Assembly (NCBI RefSeq): GCF_026914285.1
Contig: NZ_CP113864.1
Span: 1,767,001-1,831,000 of the forward strand
DNA: 64,000 bases
Direction of reading: 5' to 3'
Origin: Caldicellulosiruptor naganoensis
GTDB taxonomy: Bacteria > Bacillota > Thermoanaerobacteria > Caldicellulosiruptorales > Caldicellulosiruptoraceae
Shown: positions 9,317-17,181 of the stretch, in pieces
Numbering within the stretch: the stretch's first letter is position 1
Layout: each line of letters begins with the position of its first letter
The notes under the pieces: generated by a model
Seen by the model: only the letters and a program-made list of their open reading frames with translations
Told to the model about the DNA's origin: nothing
Database searches by the model: none
Position numbers and translations under genes: made by a program

Positions 9317-10756
9317 TTACTTTCCCCACCTTTTCTCAATCAAAATATATGAATTTTTCCCAAATTTAGTTATCTGGGTTTTATCAACGTTAAGTTCTCT
9401 TGATAGAATATCAATTATGCGCGGTGTGCAAAATCCGCCCTGGCACCTTCCCATACCTGCTCTTGTTCTTCTTTTGATGCCATCTATGGTCCTTGCACCT
9501 CTTTTTATTGCCTCAACTATCTCATATTCTGATACAAGCTCACACCTGCAAACAATATTCCCAAAACTCGGAAATTTTTTAATCATTTCATTTCTTTCTT
9601 CATCAGTAAGTTCTGAAAATCTTTTTATATCCTCTCTATAGGGATTAAAATTGGATTTTTGTTTTGCATTTAATTTTTCTGCTATCATGCCGGCAACATA
9701 TTTTCCTATTGCAACTGATGATGTCAGGCCAGGAGATTCAATCCCCGCAACATTTATGAAGTTTTTAACTCTTTCATCCTCCTCGATTATAAAATCATGA
9801 GTATCAGGTGTTGCCCTGATACCTGAAAAGATTGTGATTACATCCTTTTTAGTTAAAGTCAGGACAACTCTTTTTGCCTTTTCAAAAACCTCATCAAGTC
9901 CTTCTTGAGTTGTTGATGTGTCGTCTTTGCACTCTATATACTCTGAATTTGGACCAAGAAGGATATTTCCATCTACAGTTGGTGTGACTAATACACCTTT
10001 GCCCTTTTCTGTTGGCACTTGGAATATAACTCTTTTGACAATTTCCTTCTCAGGCTTATCTAATATAAAGTACTGGCCTCGACGCGGGTAAATTGTAAAC
10101 TTTCTTGCACCTGCCATCTTGCTTATTTCATCTGCACGTACACCTGCACAGTTTACAAGAATCCGAGTCTTTAGCAGCCTCTTGTCTTGGGAATAGATAA
10201 TAAAATATCCATTTTGTGTTTCTACTTTGCACACCTTAAAGCCAAAATAGACCTTGGCACCGTTTTGGATGGCGTTTTCATAAAGTGCAATTGTGAGCTT
10301 ATATGGATTTGTAATTCCCGAATATGGCGCAAAAAGGGCAGCTCTAATTTCTCTGTTCAAATTTGTCTCATTTTCTAAAACCCATGATTTTCCTTTTATT
10401 TCAAGTCCTTTCACACCATTTCGTTTGCCTCTTTGCAAAAGCTCTTCTAAGATATTTATCTCTTTTTCATCAAATGCAACAACCAATGCCCCAATCATCT
10501 TATACTCAACATCAAGCTGCCTGCAGAGCTCTTCAAACATTCTATTTCCTTCAACATTAAACTTTGCCTTGTTTGTACCTTCAATAGGGTCATATCCGGC
10601 ATGCACAATCCCAGAGTTTGCTTTTGATGCACCTTCTGCAACATCTTCCATTGCTTCAACTGCTGCAATCTTCAAATCGTAAGAAGAAAGCTCTCTTAAA
10701 ATTGACATGCCAACAACTCCAGCTCCAATGACAATAACATCGTAGATTTTATCCAT
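9317..10756 (-). CDS. GlpA-like FAD-dependent glycerol-3-phosphate dehydrogenase with BFD-type [2Fe-2S] domain
   Basis: A 479-residue protein with a DAO-type FAD domain starting VIVIGAGVVGMSILREL and the family segment SKANSGIVHAGYDP. The C-terminal BFD-like domain has CRCELVSEYEIVEAI (about 400) and GRCQGGFCTPRI (about 440), four cysteines for a [2Fe-2S] cluster. This arrangement is that of GlpA-like dehydrogenases in anaerobes, which oxidise glycerol 3-phosphate to dihydroxyacetone phosphate. It is the first gene of a three-gene operon. GlpP is encoded at the far end, and a leader hairpin-terminator precedes it. Specificity for glycerol 3-phosphate rests on family and GlpP context; related proteins include 2-hydroxyglutarate oxidase-like enzymes. 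Confidence 0.85.
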   Translation of the reverse strand: MDKIYDVIVIGAGVVGMSILRELSSYDLKIAAVEAMEDVAEGASKANSGIVHAGYDPIEGTNKAKFNVEGNRMFEELCRQLDVEYKMIGALVVAFDEKEINILEELLQRGKRNGVKGLEIKGKSWVLENETNLNREIRAALFAPYSGITNPYKLTIALYENAIQNGAKVYFGFKVCKVETQNGYFIIYSQDKRLLKTRILVNCAGVRADEISKMAGARKFTIYPRRGQYFILDKPEKEIVKRVIFQVPTEKGKGVLVTPTVDGNILLGPNSEYIECKDDTSTTQEGLDEVFEKAKRVVLTLTKKDVITIFSGIRATPDTHDFIIEEDERVKNFINVAGIESPGLTSSVAIGKYVAGMIAEKLNAKQKSNFNPYREDIKRFSELTDEERNEMIKKFPSFGNIVCRCELVSEYEIVEAIKRGARTIDGIKRRTRAGMGRCQGGFCTPRIIDILSRELNVDKTQITKFGKNSYILIEKRWGK

Positions 10757-10784
10757 TTTCAGCCACCCTTTTTAAAATTTAGTA

Positions 10785-10836
10785 AATAAAAAGCCTGCAA
10801 ACAGCCCCTTTCTCAAAAGAAGCTGTTCACAGGCTT
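10785..10836 (-). terminator. Leader hairpin-terminator before the GlpA-like gene (candidate GlpP target)
   Basis: The arms 10791-10805 and 10822-10836 pair over 15 positions with one 2-base mismatch (AAGCCTG..AAACAGC against GCTGTT..CAGGCTT). On the minus strand the stem is followed by TTTTTATTT, the form of an intrinsic terminator. It ends about 30 bases before the GlpA-like start codon, so uncontrolled read-through would stop before the operon. It could simply terminate the small gene at 10918-11088. The position and the nearby glpP make attenuation plausible. Confidence 0.75.
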
Positions 10837-10917
10837 CTCCACATCTCTTGCCAAGGTTTATTTTAAGATAGTTCAATTAAAAAATCAACAGAAATTTTCA
10901 AAAATCCATTACAAACT

Positions 10918-11088
10918 CTATGTCTGGTCCATGCTTGTCAGGACATTATCAAAATAATTTATACTACACTTTTTCCCGTCCCAATGAATGCAAACATCAC
11001 AGCTCACATCACCTTTGTGAGAGTAACCACCATCGTTAAACTCCGGACACAATTTTGCAACTGCTCTTTGTCGTTCCTTGCTTGACAT
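10918..11088 (-). CDS. Small cysteine-containing protein (56 residues), unknown function
   Basis: A short open frame starting MSSKERQRAVAKLC, with a strong ribosome-binding site (GAGGTG) nine bases before the ATG. It encodes 56 residues with four cysteines, including CDVCIHWDGKKC, a compact pattern like a small zinc or Fe-S knuckle. It is read in the same direction as, and upstream of, the glp operon, with the leader hairpin between. I do not recognise the family. The good start site and non-random Cys pattern favour a real gene. Confidence 0.6.
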   Translation of the reverse strand: MSSKERQRAVAKLCPEFNDGGYSHKGDVSCDVCIHWDGKKCSINYFDNVLTSMDQT

Positions 11089-11239
11089 ATCTTAATCACC
11101 TCTTGTTGCATTACAAATAGTTTCTTCTATAATTAACTTCCTTGCAAAGATGAGTTTTTATACATCTTCCGTAGAAATTATGTGCTATAATTTATTCTAA
11201 GTAGTACAATCAATAACTTTATCAAGGAGGCTTCAAAGA

Positions 11240-12334
11240 ATGAGCAAATTTTTCTTGCCAACAAAGGTAATATTTGAAAAAGATGGGATTTTGAAAAACA
11301 AAGACCTTTTCAGGCTTGGCAAGAAAGCTTTCATTGTTACATCTCCGTCCTCTCTGATGAACGGCTCATTAGAAGATGTAACAACTGTATTAAAGGAACT
11401 TTCAATTGAATATTCAATATACAGCAAAATTGCTCAGAATCCAAGCGTGGAACAGATAGATGAAGTTTCAAAATTGGCAAGAGAGTTTTCCCCGGACTTT
11501 ATAATTGGAATTGGTGGAGGTTCTCCTCTTGACTCATCAAAGGCAGTGGCAGTGCTGTGTGCTGAAAAAAATCTAAAAGCTCAGGACCTTTTTGACTCAA
11601 AATTTGAAAAGTGCTTACCTATAGTTGCAATTCCAACAACATGTGGTACAGGAAGCGAGGTTACTCCATATTCTATTTTGACTTTGAAAACAATTGAAAA
11701 TAAAAAGAGTTTTGCATCAGAATTAATATTCCCTAAAATCGCTATAGTCGACTATAAATATCTCACCACTCTCCCTCACAACGTTATTGTAAACACCCTC
11801 TTTGATGCTCTTTCCCATGTGATAGAAGGCTACCTTTCAAAATCCTCAGACCATATAATTGAAGCTTACGCTAAAAAAGCCTTGAGCCTGTTTGCAAGCT
11901 CAAAAGGTAATCTAAAAGAGAACACTCTAAAAGAAACTGACCTTGAAAAGTTTGCATGGATATCATTGATTGGGGGAATAATTATTGCACAAACAGGTAC
12001 TTTAATTGTTCATCCTTTAGGGTACAACCTCACTTATTACCATGACATCCCACATGGAAGAGCCAATGCAATCTTACTTTCAAGCTTTTTGAGGCTTGAG
12101 AGCAAATATTTAAAAGAAGAAGTAAGCTTTGTTTTAAACAACATGGGCTTTGAAAGCATAGACGAATTTTCTGAGTTTGTAAGATTTTTTGTTAAAGAGT
12201 CTATTCCAAAATTACCAGGTGACAGGATAGAATATTATGCAAAAAGAGCACTTGAGTCTAAAAATGTAGCAAACTTAAGACATGCAATCTCGCTTGATGA
12301 AATGATAGATGTTTTGAAATCTTCGGTTGAGTAG
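11240..12334 (+). CDS. Iron-containing alcohol dehydrogenase family protein
   Basis: A 364-residue group III (iron-type) NAD(P)-dependent alcohol dehydrogenase. It has the nucleotide-binding GIGGGSPLDSSKAVAVL near residue 93, the family signature IPTTCGTGSEVTPYS near 132, and metal-ligand candidates in FDALSHVIEGYLS (Asp, His) and further His residues in HPLGYNLTYYHDIPHGRAN. AAGGAGG precedes the ATG at ideal spacing. The upstream region has a TATAAT -10 at about 11190 with a weak -35. The alcohol or aldehyde substrate cannot be predicted from sequence alone. Confidence 0.92.
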   Translation: MSKFFLPTKVIFEKDGILKNKDLFRLGKKAFIVTSPSSLMNGSLEDVTTVLKELSIEYSIYSKIAQNPSVEQIDEVSKLAREFSPDFIIGIGGGSPLDSSKAVAVLCAEKNLKAQDLFDSKFEKCLPIVAIPTTCGTGSEVTPYSILTLKTIENKKSFASELIFPKIAIVDYKYLTTLPHNVIVNTLFDALSHVIEGYLSKSSDHIIEAYAKKALSLFASSKGNLKENTLKETDLEKFAWISLIGGIIIAQTGTLIVHPLGYNLTYYHDIPHGRANAILLSSFLRLESKYLKEEVSFVLNNMGFESIDEFSEFVRFFVKESIPKLPGDRIEYYAKRALESKNVANLRHAISLDEMIDVLKSSVE

Positions 12335-12352
12335 TCAAAAATAAATTCATAG

Positions 12353-12380
12353 TTATACAATCGACTTACAGGGGTATAAT
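12353..12380 (+). promoter_or_regulatory. Candidate promoter of the azoreductase gene
   Basis: A perfect TATAAT (12375-12380) lies 38 bases before the proposed ATA start. A weak -35 TTATAC (12353-12358) gives a 16-base spacer. It is short of consensus at -35 but well placed between the alcohol dehydrogenase stop and the gene. Confidence 0.5.
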
Positions 12381-12418
12381 ATAATCAAGGTAATTATTCT
12401 TGTAAAGGAGATGTTCGA

Positions 12419-13024
12419 ATAGCAAAGCTACTGTATATAAAGGCTAATCCAAAGAGCGACCAAAGTTTAAGAACATTTATAATCTCAGAACATTTTATAA
12501 AGGTATACAAAGAATTTCATCCAAATGACCAGATTATCACTTTAGACCTTTACAAAGAAGGAATTCATTTTCTTTCTCAAGAGGACATCAACGATATCTT
12601 CGCTCCAAAAACTGAGGCATCAAAGCATCATCCTATTTTGAAATATGCCTATCAGTTTCTTGAGGCTGACAAGTATGTGTTTGCTGCACCTATGTGGAAT
12701 TTGGGCATTCCCGCAATCCTCAAGGCATGTATAGACTATATCACAGTCTCTGGAATAACCTTTAAATACACAGAACAAGGGGCTGTGGGTCTTCTTCGTG
12801 GCAAAAAAGCAGTTCATATCATGGCAACAGGCGGAGAGTACAAAACACCACCATTTTCGGACTTTGAGATGGCAAACAGGTACCTGAAAACAATTTTGGG
12901 TTTTATGGGAGTTGAAGATTTTCAGACGATAACAGCTCAGCGGCTTGACATCGTAGGTGAGGATGTAGAAAAGATTATGTTCACTGCGTTGAAAGAGGCT
13001 GAGGAGATAGCAAAAAGGTTTTAA
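12419..13024 (+). CDS. azoR: FMN-dependent NADH-azoreductase/NADH:quinone oxidoreductase, apparent ATA start
   Basis: AzoR/AcpD-family flavodoxin-fold enzyme; two-electron reduction of quinones and azo compounds with NADH. The first in-frame ATG is at 12638, but coding continues upstream: KLLYIKANPKSDQSLRTF is the family N-terminal beta-1 and FMN phosphate loop. The frame has no ATG, GTG or TTG start there. Instead ATA-GCA-AAG at 12419 stands eight bases after an ideal AAGGAG, giving 201 residues, the family's usual length. Later elements are APMWNLGIPAILKACIDYI and MATGGEY. Either ATA is used as a rare initiation codon or the ATG has mutated. Confidence 0.85.
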   Translation: MAKLLYIKANPKSDQSLRTFIISEHFIKVYKEFHPNDQIITLDLYKEGIHFLSQEDINDIFAPKTEASKHHPILKYAYQFLEADKYVFAAPMWNLGIPAILKACIDYITVSGITFKYTEQGAVGLLRGKKAVHIMATGGEYKTPPFSDFEMANRYLKTILGFMGVEDFQTITAQRLDIVGEDVEKIMFTALKEAEEIAKRF

Positions 13025-13053
13025 AAAGAAAATTTTGGGGACAGATTAAAACA

Positions 13054-13085
13054 GGGGCTGTCAAAAAAATAATTTTGATAGCCCC
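13054..13085 (+). terminator. Intrinsic terminator after azoR
   Basis: The stem arms 13054-13066 and 13073-13085 (GGGGCTGTCAAAA against TTTTGATAGCCCC, one G-T wobble) are followed by TTTCTT on the plus strand. It lies 29 bases after the azoR stop and before the convergent gene cluster. Confidence 0.85.
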
Positions 13086-13151
13086 TTTCTTGCAATACAA
13101 AGTGTTTGTTTATTTAATACTTTGATACAGTAATTAAATTTAACACTATTT

Positions 13152-14234
13152 TTATTTCCCATATGAAACTGTCATCCTTGTTATAAAAGTATTCTTTTTT
13201 TCAAATATTTTTCGCAACTTTTTCTCTCTTAAATCATATTCAAAAACAGCACTTGGATAAGCTTCGATTCCTTCGCCAAACATCATTCTCTTTGCATCTT
13301 TAGGAATACCGATAAACCAGAGTTTTTTCCCATCATTACTTAAATAACCTGCTATTGGAGAGGAAAACTCCTCAACAGGTGTATCTTTTATTTTTTTTAG
13401 CATACTTTCAGTTAGTATTGGTACTATTACTTTTGACTTTTGATCTAACTTGTATATGCCCGTTTCTCCCTTTTTTCTGGTAGAGTTTAGATAAATATTG
13501 GTTGCACTAAAAGTAATAATATTACTCTTTGGTACAAAACCTAAAGCTCCAATTGATCCTGCTTTGAATTCAGTAATTTTCGTATATTTTTGATTTTTTA
13601 AATCAATGATGTAAAAAGTATGTTTTATTGAATCAACAGAGGAATTATCCTCATACATCTTTTTCTCATCCTTATATGAATAAGCAACAGTCAAAATGTG
13701 ATTACTATCAATCACCTCAATTTCGTCAAATACCATATCAGAATTTATAGGTTTTACCATTTGAGCTTTTTTCTTTTCAACATCAAAAATCCATATTCTT
13801 GGTATTGGAGAACTCAATCCAACTCTTGATACACATATTTTCAAAGGTTTTTCACTGAGAATTTCAATATCTATTTCTCCAGCTTGATCATTATTAGTAA
13901 CTTGAAATACTTTTCGATTTTGTAAATTCTTCACAAACAACTCCCAAGGCCCAGTTCCAATTGCATCATCATACGCAAGCCATTCCTCATTTGTAGAAAT
14001 ATCTCCAAAGATCATAACTTCCCTGTTTTTAAGAATTAGTTATTCCTTTCTCTTTTTAGGTATAATCTTCCACATACGAGTCTTTCCATCTTTATCATAT
14101 ACTGAGATAAGTAACTTTTCCACTACTTCTTCTTTGCTGGCTATCCCTGTATTGTAAATTCCTAAAGATAAGGATAGTAGCAATAAAATTGCTACTATCC
14201 TTATTACTTCTATTTTTAACTTTGAATAGGCCAT
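13152..14234 (-). pseudogene. Exported propeller-like protein split by one in-frame TAA
   Basis: Two segments in the same frame are separated by a single TAA at 14042-14040. The first (14234-14040, 64 residues) starts MAYSKLKIEVIRIVAILLLL, a signal anchor. The second resumes eight codons after the stop and could restart at the ATG at 14015. It encodes about 287 residues with repeated W/Y-aromatic beta elements (EEWLAYDDAIG, PRIWIFDVEKK, KKLWFIGIPKD) reminiscent of TolB/WD-like propellers. With no frame change and no strong ribosome-binding site at 14015, a nonsense mutation in one ancestral gene of about 360 codons is the simplest reading. The start overlaps the end of the RlpA-like gene by 19 bases, so they form one operon. 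Confidence 0.75.
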
Positions 14235-15006
14235 TCTATTTTCCCCCTAAAAATTCCTTTACTTGAATTATGAATTCTTGAAAATGCTGTTTTTACCATA
14301 TCCAATATTCTACCTTGCACATATGGACCTCTATCTAATATTTTTACTATTGTGCTTTTGCCATTTTCAAGACTGGTTACTTTTACCCTTGTCCAAAATT
14401 CAATTGTCTTATGTGCAGCACTTTCGCTATCCAATATCACTCCTGCTGCTCCTTTTTTCCTTCACCATTATACCATGAAATATAACCTGTTTCTGTATTC
14501 AACTTTGTAGCACCCTGTTGCAAAATATTATTACTATTTTCATCATTGTTTGCTTTATTTTCTATTTTTTCTGATTTACTATCATTAATTTTGATTTCAT
14601 CTAATTTCACTTCTTTTAAATCAATTTTCAAAGGTTCTTCTTGCCCCTGATGAATAACAACTGGTGCACCTAATGCGTCATATACAACTATCATTCCAGG
14701 CTCTACTTCAGGTAAATCCTCCTCAGGTAGCGGTTTACAATTTTCTGCTATTTTTTTGTCTTCTTTTGATAAAGAAACTAGATTATCACTGCCTTCAGAC
14801 AAAACAATTAATTTTCCATTTTCATCAAATGTAATAATCGTGCCTGGTTTCATATAAGATGGTATTTTATTATGGCTTTTATCTATTTCGTTACCATTCA
14901 AAGCCGTTGCAGCTAAAGAATTCCAACTACTTAACACTAAAAGCAAAACTGAACAAAAAGCAATGATTTTGTTAAAGTTCATTCTAAACATTTTTTTGGT
15001 AAACAT
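14216..15006 (-). pseudogene. RlpA-like exported protein, double-psi beta-barrel domain joined by a -1 frameshift
   Basis: The first frame (15006-14437) encodes a signal peptide (MFTKKMFRMNFNKIIAFCSV...), a charged linker and the start of the barrel, GYISWYNGEG, then hits TGA. The second frame (to 14216) continues the domain with VTSLENGKSTIVKILDRGP and GRILDMVKTAFSRI, typical of RlpA septal wall proteins and related barrels. A single -1 shift at 14452-14458 joins the two without losing a residue of the motif. The protein would be about 260 residues. It is the first gene after leader copy 1 and is followed by the propeller-like gene. Whether it is dead, or expressed through frameshifting or polymerase slippage, cannot be decided from sequence. 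Confidence 0.8.
14452..14458 (-). other. A-AAA-AAG heptamer at the RlpA-like frame junction
   Basis: In the zero frame the codons are GGA AAA AAG GAG, so the heptamer A AAA AAG is in exactly the phase used for -1 slippage in dnaX genes. A -1 slip places the next codons as GGA GCA GCA GGA GTG ATA, which is the barrel frame. The zero frame ends at TGA five codons on. The six A residues also make it an indel-prone tract. Confidence 0.7.
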
Positions 15007-15032
15007 CTACCATCCACCTCCCATTTTATTTT

Positions 15033-15067
15033 ACATCCCTTCATGGGCGCCCATGAGAGGTTAATGC
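15033..15067 (-). promoter_or_regulatory. Leader hairpin, copy 1 (core CATGGGCGCCCATG)
   Basis: A perfect 14-base dyad at 15042-15055, flanked by further pairing segments (CCTC with GGG, and GCAT with ATGT), lies 36 bases before the RlpA-like ATG. The same element stands at the same place in copies 2 and 3, with compensatory arm changes in copy 3. It could be an RNA stem near the ribosome-binding site or a protein operator. Confidence 0.7.
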
Positions 15068-15214
15068 CATTGTAACATGAAATCTTTTTAAGTACAGGTT
15101 GCAACATTTTTTATATTCTTTTGTATATCATTTTATTTTCATGTAAACTTTATTAAAACAGGCAATATGCAAATTGCTATATTTACTAATATTCTCCTTA
15201 GCACTTTCACCTCA

Positions 15215-15244
15215 ATTTTACTTTATTAATTTTCATCCTGTCAA
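15215..15244 (-). promoter_or_regulatory. Promoter of the RlpA-like operon (copy 1)
   Basis: On the minus strand TTGACA (15244-15239), an 18-base spacer and TAAAAT (15220-15215). The same pair with the same spacing occurs in copies 2 and 3. It implies a 5' leader of about 200 bases. Confidence 0.75.
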
Positions 15245-15349
15245 ACTCGTTTTTTTTTTTAGTTAATTTTATTTTAAGCAATTTTTGGATATCAGCTTTC
15301 TCTACCTTCAAATATCTCTAAATTTCTCAAATTTTCTCATGTTTTTTCG

Positions 15350-15386
15350 CAAACAAAAAGCTGCCCCACCCCTTGGAAGCAGCTTT
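15350..15386 (-). terminator. Intrinsic terminator in repeat copy 1
   Basis: The stem arms 15357-15364 and 15379-15386 (AAAGCTGC / GCAGCTTT) are followed on the minus strand by TTTTTG. It would end transcription from the gene remnant and propeller gene upstream. Confidence 0.75.
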
Positions 15387-15431
15387 CTAATCCTCTTTAA
15401 AAAATTTTTAAGACTCTATCCTTTTCTATTC

Positions 15432-15734
15432 TCATTTATACTCTCTTATCCCACTGTCACTTTTAAACTGAATGGAATTACCAGAAAACTTAATATCGCC
15501 AGTTCCTTTGTCCCATTTCACTCTTTTCTTTATTACAATCTTTTCATTTTTAACTTTGCCTATATTAAGCTTCACTTCATCTTCAGCATTTATATCTTTC
15601 GTGTAGAATGCAATCTCATTATTTTAAGAAATATAAGGACCTTTTAGGATACTTTCATTATCAGACGTTTCAAAAATGACTTGGTCATTTTTATAAATCT
15701 TTTTTCTGCCTTTCAGAAAAGTTTCACTTTGAAA
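15432..15734 (-). pseudogene. C-terminal remnant of an unidentified gene with an in-frame stop
   Basis: One reading frame of 101 codons shows protein-like composition: KGRKKIYKNDQVIFETSDN, then a TAA at 15626-15624, then FYTKDINAEDEVKLNIGK and KWDKGTGDIKFSGNSIQF. The frame is closed on the upstream side by a TGA inside the preceding gene and has no start codon with a ribosome-binding site. It therefore looks like the tail of a beta-rich protein whose N-terminal part was lost when its neighbour was joined to it. It overlaps the last 11 bases of the 399-residue propeller gene. I do not recognise the family. Confidence 0.6.
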
Positions 15735-16923
15735 TCACATCATAACTTACAATACCGCCCTTTACATTAAATAATAGTTTAATCTTTTTGTTTTTTAGTC
15801 TATAAATATTGGTATCAAAAATTTTATTAGGTACAAATGACTGATAGTTTCTGTCAATAAAATAAATTGCTTTATCATTTCCATATATTGGCCAATAGGC
15901 ATTAATGTCTTTGGGCACATCGTTAACAATCTCCAACTTTCCAGTATTAAGGTCAAGAATAACCGGTTTTGATCTAAACGGGTCAATAATAGAAGAATAA
16001 TCCCCAAATTCTTGATATTCTGGTTCTCCCTGCGCAAACATGTATTTATCACTTGAAATAAAACATCCTGGTGAGTTGCACAATCCTGTATTTGTACTAA
16101 ATTCCTTTACAATTCCGCTTTCCAAATTTATTGCTGATACCCATACATATGGTGGATCTGCTGGTGATCTGGTGCTTATTACAATCCATTTGTTATCACT
16201 GCTTATAGAAGTAGAGTATATTATTCTATAAACAACTTTTACTGAAAAATTACCAAATTTCTCAGACAGAAATTTTTTCTTTGTATTATTTGATAAATCA
16301 AATAATACAAGTGATGTGGCTGAAGGATTTTCTTTACTGTTATTTTCTCCACACACTATGTATCTGCTATCACGCGAAATAGACGGCCAGCAAAATTTAC
16401 CTTCTGCTATACGTTCTAATAAAAATTGCTTACTTTCTCCATTTCTATGCTCTTTCTGATATCTCAAAAGATACAATGCTTTGCTGGTTGCTATTACAAA
16501 CTCTTCTTTTTCTTTATTTACGTTGATATATTCTATCCCTTCTTTTAATTGTTGTCGATATACCTCTTTTCTGGTTTTATAATCAACCACAATTATTTCT
16601 TTAAGATTACTGGTGTAAGCTACATGATTTTTTCCCCATGCAAAAAATCGACGTGGGAAAAGTGTAAAATTCTTGTTAATCTCAGCATCGGTTGTTTTGA
16701 ATTTGAATAGCAAATTGTCATTTCCACGGCTGTCAACAAGTCTTCCCTCTAATGTCATTCCAAACAATATCTTGGGATTTTTCTTTTCTAAAACTCTTAC
16801 ATATCCAATTTTTGTAACATTTTGTTGATTATAAATTATTAAAAACCCAATTAAAAGCATTCCCACAAAGGCAACTATCTCAGCTAGTAACCTTGTTGTA
16901 GGCATTTTGTTTTTTGACTTCAT
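15724..16923 (-). CDS. Membrane-anchored beta-propeller-like protein
   Basis: 399 residues. One N-terminal membrane segment (about residues 10-30, LLAEIVAFVGMLLIGFLIIY) follows a basic start MKSKNKMPTTR. The rest is predicted extracytoplasmic and beta-rich, with repeated strands of the kind seen in TolB/WD40-like blades (CWPSISRDSRYIVCGEN, YSTSISSDNKWIVIS, CFISSDKYMFAQGE, AYWPIYGNDKAIYFI). No catalytic motif is visible. It lies between two broken exported-protein genes and looks intact itself. It may belong to the same family as the split propeller at 13152-14234. A binding or sensor role is only a guess. Confidence 0.75.
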   Translation of the reverse strand: MKSKNKMPTTRLLAEIVAFVGMLLIGFLIIYNQQNVTKIGYVRVLEKKNPKILFGMTLEGRLVDSRGNDNLLFKFKTTDAEINKNFTLFPRRFFAWGKNHVAYTSNLKEIIVVDYKTRKEVYRQQLKEGIEYINVNKEKEEFVIATSKALYLLRYQKEHRNGESKQFLLERIAEGKFCWPSISRDSRYIVCGENNSKENPSATSLVLFDLSNNTKKKFLSEKFGNFSVKVVYRIIYSTSISSDNKWIVISTRSPADPPYVWVSAINLESGIVKEFSTNTGLCNSPGCFISSDKYMFAQGEPEYQEFGDYSSIIDPFRSKPVILDLNTGKLEIVNDVPKDINAYWPIYGNDKAIYFIDRNYQSFVPNKIFDTNIYRLKNKKIKLLFNVKGGIVSYDVISK

Positions 16924-17181
16924 TCTTTTTCACACCCTTTCACTTTTTTTTATAAAAACCAATATGATATGAACTTTTATAACTGTTTTTATTTACAACT
17001 GTTTGATTGATTATTGAACTAATATTTCCTTATTCATTGATTTGAGCAATTTGCTGTTCACATACTCATTCTTCAAAAATAAATAAAAGCCCTCCTTGTG
17101 GCTAATTGTGAATATAGCCACAAGGAGTTTTTTTGATTTGACATAACCCACATATTAACTAACAACAACTTCTTTGGTACT

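Larger units (their letters stand above)
15030..15395 (-). repeat. Three-copy intergenic unit, copy 1 (terminator, promoter, leader)
   Basis: Similar over its whole length to 18840-19200 and 25080-25450, most strongly between about 15160 and 15386. Read on the minus strand it has a terminator for the gene remnant upstream, a promoter, a roughly 210-base leader and a hairpin just before the RlpA-like gene. It is clearly more diverged from copies 2 and 3 than they are from each other. The region contains no open frame that I can support. Confidence 0.85.

Noticed and set aside
13025-13151. Small gene between azoR and the propeller gene
   Set aside because: Only a terminator hairpin and A/T-rich sequence; no start with a ribosome-binding site.
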